Shown here in pieces: positions 52,601 through 61,600 of a DNA stretch of 64,000 nt. Numbering within the stretch: position 1 is the stretch's first letter; every line of letters begins with the position of its first letter. The position numbers were made by a program, and so were the translations under genes. The notes beneath the pieces were generated by a model. It was not told the DNA's origin and made no database searches. It saw nothing but the letters and a program-made list of their open reading frames with translations. The DNA lies in NCBI GenBank assembly GCA_016617855.1, contig JAECUM010003670.1, positions 1 to 64,000 of the forward strand, read 5' to 3'. The stretch comes from Megalonaias nervosa. Its lineage: Eukaryota > Mollusca > Bivalvia > Unionida > Unionidae.

Positions 52601-55600
52601 TAAATATCACAGACATGTTACAGAATCATCCTGATAAAGCTTGTGTCAGTGTAACCACCTAGTCATTAAAATCGAGGTTCAAACATCTAGCTGTAATTAT
52701 CATCACTGCCATATAATGTGTAATTGAAATGGTTATGGTTAGGTGCAATAACTTGTTGCTTCATTTGCGATTTGTAGTTGTTGCAGGAAAATGCTCATCG
52801 TTTACAGAGAAAGTGAACTTGTTACAGAATCAGCTGGTTTTTGGTCTGGTACCCATTAAAATATTCTTTAAATTGTTAGAGAGAGGAGCCACGAAAGCTA
52901 ACATGATTTTACTTTATGGCAACTGGATATCATGCTGACTTGAACCAAACAATGCTATGCTCTCAGCTATTGGCTTTTGTCATCATGATAATTACTGGTG
53001 GCATTAATAACCAGTAGTCATGAAAGTAACAAAACTGTCACTCTAAGGAACACACTGTAGTACAGATAACTGGATAACTTATTTCTTTGTATGGATTAAA
53101 GCTAGTTACTTTATTAGCATGCAGGAGCAAATTTCAATGTGTTGAATTTAACAATCAACAAATATTTGTGAGGTTTCTGTCTGTAAACATTATTGTATGA
53201 CACCTTGGTTGACATTTTTGGCATTCGTATGCTGGCTGCATTAGAGGGGTGGCCATCCTAGAGGTGTACATCTGAACACTGTCATCGGTCCATGAAGTGT
53301 GTAACCACTATAATATGGAGGGATAGGGGGACACCTGTATGCAGTATTTAAGAGGGGGACCACTGTATGCAACAAGGGTATCTGTATAATGTACAATTTA
53401 TGGTACTCTAGTTGTTTCAGTTAAATTTAGTTAGGAAGAAATAACTAATTTGTAATGTATTCAGAATCTCTTGAATCTGAAGTGTGGTTTTGTTAAGAAA
53501 GACACTAGAAATCTCTAGGTATGTAAAAATATAAGTGATGGAAACAGAAATAAGAGTTGTGTTTTCCTACTTATTCGACATTTATTTATGTAACGAAGTA
53601 GATATATAATTAAAGCAGATCTCTTTTCAACAGTTCTTTCAGATAGTTAAATTTTCCTTCATTCCTACATAGACGTTTTGGGTGTACATCAATTTGCCAA
53701 GAACTTTGTATTTTAAATGACACGGTTAAAATATTGGGATCAACTATTGTAAACGATAAATATGTAGAATATTTTTCTTTTTTTTCCTTTTTTTTTTAAG
53801 ACTGTAATAACAATCCCTTGATTTTTATTTTTTTTTTAATTCTAATCATTTTTAAGGATTTCTTCTGTAAAGAATATTCTAAAGAATTATTCAAAATAGA
53901 TTTTCATTTATCATCAGTTTTAAAATTGTGGAATGAACAGGTATATTCTCATGTCAAAATGCTAGCAAGTGGACACAGTGAGTATAGAGGAAAGCTTTGT
54001 AACTGTCCATGGCTTATCCATCAGTCATTCTCACTGTTCTTGTCACCGTTACTCTTGTTGACAGCTAAATTTCACTGTCTGCTGTCGACCTGTGGTGTCC
54101 TTTTTGTCACTGGCATGAATTGTATCGTACAAACTCTTATTCATACTTGTGGACAGGTAGCTGCTATAGTAAGAACAGTGAATCACCAAAATCAAGCATT
54201 ATGTCAGTCTCTAAATTGGATCACCAAAAACTAAATCTCAAACATCAACATTATGTCAGTCTCTAAATTGGCTCCCCAAAAACTAAATCTCAAACATTGA
54301 ATTATCTACAACATTTATATGTAAAACCTTTTGAATTTGTGTCTGGAAAAAATAAAATCCTTTCCAAAGTGAATAAACGTTGATGGTGTTGTACCTGGTC
54401 CAGTGTGTGACAAAACTAGTATAACAGAAGAGTAGAGAAAAGTTGAATCAATCAATGTGACTAAGTTCTGTTCATGGACACTATATGTCAGACTCATAAT
54501 GGATAAACTTTGTGTTTCTAGTTCACATGGCCATAAGGTCATGTGAGCTTATGGTATGGCACTGTGTCCATCATGCATTGATCAACCTTTTTTTTTCAAC
54601 TTTTCAAGAACCACTAGACCAATTTCAGCCAAATTCGGAAAGGAACATCCTGGCATGAAGGGCTAGGCAAGGAACATCCTGGCATGAAAAGCTTTTAAAT
54701 TATTTGCAGGTGATTTTACATTAGCTGTGGCTATTTGTACTAAAAATACACAGTCTTCTAAACTACTCAAAAATCACTCCACAGAATTTGACCAAATCTG
54801 ACCAAAAGAATTCCGGCTTAAAGGGCTTTCAGATTTGTGCAGATGATGCTCTTCCACCTTCAGATATGACTGTTACTACTAAAAATAGATAGTGGGGCCC
54901 CGAGTGGCCGAGTGGTCTAAAGTGCTCTCCGTTACGGATCACTGCCATCTCACCTCTGTCTGCGTGGGTTCGAGTCTCGGATTCGGCGAATGTGGATATG
55001 TGAGAAAGCTTGCCAGTAGCTTCTCGTGGGTCGGTGGTTCTTTCCGGGGATTTCCATGTTTCTTCCTCCACCATTAATACTGGCCGCCATGTATAGCCTA
55101 TCGTGTGCTGAAAAATGGTGTTAAGCCCTACAACAACAACAACAACTACTAAAAATAGAATACCTAAAATAGCTTCTTCTCAAAAACTGCAACAGAATTT
55201 TTTCAAGTTTGACAACTAACATCCAGGCAAAAAAGAGTGCCATCAAATACAGGAGTCTTTAATTGACCAAATTTGACTTCAGGCAAAAGGAACTTTCAGT
55301 TTTACAAATCACGCCAATTCACCGTGGAATATTTCCACCATTACTAAAAATGGAAAAAGTAAGGAATCTTTTTCAGCAGAATTTGTCATTTGAATTTGAG
55401 CAACACTGATAGAAAGCATGGTCTTTTCTTGAACTCAGGATTTAGGTGGAAATTCTGCTGTCCATTTGGAATAAAGTGGGGGAATTTTCCAGGTATAGAG
55501 GGATTGAATGAAGACATAAAGGTCATGATTTAAAATGTAATGTACAATTTTCATGCATTGGCTGATTTATTTTGAGCAATTTTTTTAGAAATGAGCATGA

Positions 55601-58600
55601 ATTTCACAATGACACACCCTGGAATAGACCGTGTGATAGCAGTTTTACATATAGACTTTTCAGTAGTGGACAGATGATGTTGATGTGTGATCTCTATGGG
55701 TAAAGACACAATCTACAGAGATATCTTGAAACCATTGGCTTTAATTACAAGCAGTTAATGTCATAGAAAGCATCCTATTGACCTCAATTTCTTGGACACA
55801 AATTGATGTGTTAGACAGTTGTCAGAAAGTTTAGTGATCTTAAGTCCACTTTGGACTTTTGTTTCTTGTTGTTTGGAAAAGACCATATTCTCATTAAACC
55901 TAACACTTTAGTCTTTGACTTGTGGTCAGAGTTTTGGATGCTTAAAAAAGTAAAAGAAAGGAAATAAATGAGTAAGACATGAGTCAAAAAATAAAAGAAT
56001 TTTCTTAAAGTGAATTTTTTCATTTCTTGAATGTTTTGAGATGATTCTTTACATAAAATAATTTACTTCCTGTTTAAATGATGTGAAAAATAAATAAAAT
56101 CATTATTTATAGCAAATGATCAAAATCGCATAAGCTTTTGTTGTTTGTTTAGCGTCAACAAGTTCAGCATACCAGGAAGGCTAAACTGAATTAGACTGGC
56201 AGTGGTGCAGCTGCACGTAAACTTTATGAGAGTGCTGTCTAAAAATAATTGGTGCATTGTTCTTTGACATATATACGTGAGAATATTTAAATGTTTTGAC
56301 TTTTTCTCATGGCTTTAGGAATAAATGGACAACATACAATAAAAATATATGAATGAAATTCTAAACTCTTTTTTATTTTGTCTTTTTAAAGCAGAAAATA
56401 TTACTGTTTTATGATTATGGATTTGAAAAAGTAATAATATATTTGAAATACTTAACTTTGGTGAAATCTGCCAATGTAGGAACTTTACATTCTTGCCAGA
56501 CTTGAAGAGAAACTTCTACTCAGTTCATCATTGTGCCGTGGCGCTGTTTCTCTTCGTTTGTTTTTGGTTTGTTTTTTTAAAGAGAATTGTTTTTTGACCA
56601 TAATTATTTTTTTCCTATGGAGAGATTCAGATAACCCCAGTCTTGTTGAAAATAAAGCTGTCTATAAATTATGGCATAACATTCTATAAAACTGCTGGCC
56701 ATTTCAGTTGACAGCAGGGTTTGAATTGTTATATAATCACAACAGACTTTTAAGTGTTATGTGGTTTATTTTTTAAGGTATTTCAAATGCAATGTCATTT
56801 TGTTTTCATTCGTTCATTCATGTTGACAAATGTTTGTAATGCTCATGTTTCATTCATGACCCATTTTTGCACAGACCACTCTTGGATTGCTAGATAAGCA
56901 GGTAGGCTTTAGGAAAGCCCTGTAACTTTTTAGTTGTCATTGCATGCAGTATCAGATTACTTTGTTTATATAGTCATTATTTAAAGAATAAAATTCCTAC
57001 ACAGTCTTTGGGCTTGGGATTATTTTTTTTTTCATCATTATTTTATAATTTCGCCTGTGTATATATTTTCTGCTATCTGCTTTAAAATGGTATGGAAATA
57101 TACAAGTAAAATACTTATGTGGTCTTGATTTCAATAATTGTTTAAAAAAAAAATTAAAATTACATTGAAAATCTTGTGCTTTTATATTGGATCAAGTATT
57201 CTTTTTGTGTTGCCTGCAAGATATATTTGCATTATGTTTGTTTTGTTTGGAGACAATATTTTTCAGTATATTGGAAAGTATAATTTTTTGGCATCGGTAT
57301 GTTAAATTTTGTAACTGTTTCAGTTATCAAGGTTCATTCATTATTATTCATACACATCTTTCATTGATTGTTGGAAGTCGTGGAGGTTTCAGTGGTTTGA
57401 GCATTGGACTTGTAAACTAAGTTTTGTGTGTTCAATACCTGACCAGAGCAGCCTGCATCAGTTGCCTTTGAGTGTCCTTAGAAAAGACACTTAGCTTCCG
57501 TTTCTTTGTTATAAAATGGCCAATAATGTGTTAGAAGTGCCTTTAAAAACCAATAAAACAAAACATACATTTAATGTCATTCATGCTGTTTTGCATTGAG
57601 ATACTTCATATGCATGTGCCATCATTCAGTAATTTTATCATCTGTCTTTTCATGTGTTCATGTTTTCAAATCTGGGTGTGCAGATTCAATTGTAGCTTCT
57701 GTTAAATACTTTTATTGTCAATGCATATCCTTACAATTTTAAGAAGTAATATTTGTTCAATGTTTCCAGTACATGTATATATCATTGTGTGAATGTGCAT
57801 ATAATTGCATGTGTTCCTGCTTTACATGTCATCAAAAAATGCTTCACAACAAATCCAAGTTGGGTTGCTTGCATTCTGGATATGCAAAAATCAAAATTAT
57901 ATTAAACATGATAAGAGAAATTGCCTCAGAGCCCTATGTGGCAGCTTTTTGTGAATTATGGTATAACAGACATTCTATAAATATGGTGATGAATCCAGTT
58001 GACATCAGGGTTTGAATTGTTATGCAATCACATCCGACTTTAAGTGTCATATGTTTGAACAAGATAAGAATAGGACATCTGTGTAGCTCTTGCTACATAA
58101 TGTATCTTAAAAATTTTATTTTAAGCTGACGTCCAAATTTTGCTTTCATTCCTTTGAAAATAAGTTGTCCAATTCCTGAGACATTTTGCTCTTGAACTAA
58201 GTCATGTCAAAAATTAACTGCACAATATGTTTAATATGTATATTGTATACACATAAATTTTGTGAGTAGTGGAAAAGCATAGAAGACAATGGTATTAATT
58301 TTTCACTGAATCTTGATTTTAAAATAATGTTTTGATTGACATAAGAATTGGCATGTTCTCTGTTGATGCACCATTGAAAGCTCGGGGTGAAAAGTTACTT
58401 TACAAATGATACATGTTAGCAATTTTATATGGCTTCAGCACATCAGGTCATAAAAAACATATTGTGCTAAATATCTCAGGCTGACCACACAAACAGTTTT
58501 TCCATCATCTACTGATGGTCTTACTCAAAGATATGATTCAGAGTTATCACCAAAAAAAGCTGAACAAAAATCTAATAAATTATATAAACTGCCAATTTTA

Positions 58601-61600
58601 AAAAAATATAAAATTTTATATATACTGTTTGAAAGCCTTATAATTTCAACATCCTTGATCCCGTTTTCATGAGCTTCTCATTATTTATAGGTTCCATAAA
58701 AATCCCTACAGTATTCTTTTTGCATACGGAAAAAAGATATTGTAATGAAATATCTTGGATAAAAATTAGGTCTGTGAGGTCACTGATTGTCTGCTTGAGG
58801 GGAGCTAGTTGGTAGAGCATAGGACTCATAATGCATGAGTCACAAGTTTGATTCTCACCCAGGTCAGCCTGGGTCATCTGCTGCAGTGTGTCTGGGAAAG
58901 GCACTAAGCTCCAATTTCCTCTGCATGATAGAGCCAGTAACATGTTTAAAGTGCTGTTAAAACCAACAAAACAAAACAAGTAGAGGTAACCCATACTTAC
59001 AGTCATATATATTAATTAATTCCTAAAGGGCAATCATAAATATTTGTTCATTTATGTAAATAATTTCATAAATCCTACATCTTAACTTGCTTCCTGTTCA
59101 CATAATTGGATGATGTTGATCAGTATATTTTTTAAGCTTGCATCTGTGGAAAGGCAAGCAACAGCTATCACTTTCTATTTGTGTCGTTGGTATTTCTATC
59201 ATGGGATTGGTTAAAACATTTCATGCAAGCATAAGCTCAAAATGTGGACTTGGGCCTCTTGTTTTAAAAATATAGACATTATGGACTGTGCCAACCAACT
59301 ATTCTGGTTTACATATCTTAACTGAGATAATATTTTCATGCTACAGGAAGTATATTAAGAGAAAATTATTGCAGCAATTTTTGAAGTAAATCTAATCAGG
59401 AAAACCTGCCTATTGTGGGGTAATCTTAAATAGCAAATGAATGTTAATGTTTCATAGAATACATTGGAGGCAGCAGAGAACCTTGTCAAACGCCATGAAG
59501 CCTTCATCACTACCATGGATGCAAATGATGAGAAGATCAACTCCGTGCTAAGTTTAGCCAACAAGCTGATAGAAGCTAACCACTATGCTGCTGACAAGAT
59601 CCATAAGAAGGCCGAGAACATCAATGAGAGGTACATCTAGCAGCATTTACATTCCCAATAAACACTTCTACTTTATTTTTAGTTGTGTACAATGTAGTAA
59701 GACCTGTCTTATATAGCAGACTCTGCCATGTGAAGGACACCTGCTTTATTTAGGACAAACACTGAAGAACTTCTTTCATTATTTCATATACCACACATCC
59801 TTGCATACAAGTTGGTTTGACTGCAACTGTATAGACCCAGATGTGCCATCACATAAGTTACTGGCAAATCTGGGTCTTGCATTTTGTTAGGATTAATCAC
59901 TAGCATGTACAACATGGACTTTTCTCTGATGGTGCATTATTTGACAACAGATTAGGGTCTGTGTTGTTTGCAGTTGAACCTGGTTTATAACAGTTATACA
60001 TGGTACACTTTTAATATCTGTACAGGCAACATCTGTCTATATAGGTAAGTTTATATGGTACATATTCAGCCACTGTATCAGTGACAAGTGTACATAAAAG
60101 CACACAATTTCATCTATTTTTTCGTGTCCTTTAATTTTAATTAATACTCAAATATTTGATCAACTCGAGTGATCATACCTGACTGAAAAAGTTCCCTATA
60201 CCTAACAGTTCGATTATAATTCCATAGAGTAGTTAAAGAAAAGTGATTTATTTATATTGATTCTTGCAACATATTTTACTGAGGCAAGAGATTAATTCTG
60301 TTCAATAGATCATTTGGGCTGTCAATTTGGAATTTGCAACAAACTTGTGTAAAATTGACTCTTGATGTGTAATTATAGCTTTGGGAAAATTTCCAGGTAT
60401 GTTTTCATTTCCAGACAGAAATTACATAGCTTGGGAGTAGCTCTCTAGAATATTTATCACTAATTAGCATGCAGTGACTTTCAAAACCCACTGGTAGCAT
60501 TGTTTACTGACACTATCTGATATACATCATCATTATGTTGCCAAGCCATAACTATGATTGATGCAATCTAGACACCCACTAGTCATCAATTTGTTTACTG
60601 CAATTTAAGCTTGGATACAGGTATGAAAGGGGCCCCTAGTGGCCGAGTGGTCTAAGCACTCACCATTACGGATCACTGATCTCACCTTTGTGTGGGTTCG
60701 AGTCTCGGGCTCGGCCAATGGGTATGTGAGAAAGCTTGCCAGTAGCTTCTCTTGGTCGGTGGTCCTTTCTGGGGTTTTACCAGGTTTTTCCTCCACCATT
60801 TATACTGGCCGCCATGTATAGCTATCTTGCGTTGAAAAATGGTGTTAAACCCAACAACAACAACAACAACAACAGGTGTGAAAATGATTCCATCAGTTCT
60901 ATCAGCTGAAGCCCATTGTGCTACAAAATCATGAGGTCAGCTTATCCAGGGACTCCTCAAGGGTGTTTGGGAATAGAGATTGTGCTTGCTATTTTTGATA
61001 AGAAAAAAGAGAGATTTAGTTTTGAACAGTAGCAATTTTGAGTGGCAAATTCTACATACTTTTGTTAAGTGCTTTATATTTATTAAAGGAGCCTTTCCTG
61101 TGATAGTATGGACTGGGGCCTACCCGCATCTCTTCTCATTTATTGGAGGCATAGTAAGTTGGTAGAATTAAAGCCCGATTTTTCTTGAGCTACTATGCAA
61201 GATGTTTGTAAAGGTCACTGTTGCTATGTTTGAGTTGTATGAGTGAGCATGTATGGTAGCATGTATGCAAACCAATTAAAACTGGATATGTAACATAGCA
61301 CAGGAGAAATAGAAAAGTATTGCACAAATGCATTGAATGCTGCAAACAGGACTCTGCCTTTAAATACAACTGGTAAGGTGAGAATTGAACTAAAATGAAA
61401 TTTGGACAGTAATCAAGGGAAGAGAACAAAGTTGGTATGCCTTGATACACTCCCAACATGCCTGAAGCAAACCCCATCAGAGTGGAGATGTATTTTCCGA
61501 ATAGACACTGGTTTCTAGGTGGTGTCAATTTTGCTGAGAATTCAGTGAGAAATGGCTGGATTTGACACTTAATTTGGTAAAGCCAGTTTCTGGAGTTGGC

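Noticed and set aside
54905..54980. tRNA-like sequence with A and B boxes
   Set aside because: It is the head of a SINE (core and CAA tail follow, target duplication present), not a tRNA gene. The same holds for the other SINE heads.
58638..59006. Minus-strand 122-codon open frame
   Set aside because: It lies mostly on the antisense of SINE C copy 3 and has no protein-like conservation I recognise.
61193..61528. Minus-strand 111-codon open frame with hydrophobic stretches
   Set aside because: I saw no recognisable domain, no splice context and no repeat of the pattern elsewhere. Length alone is not enough in AT-rich intron.
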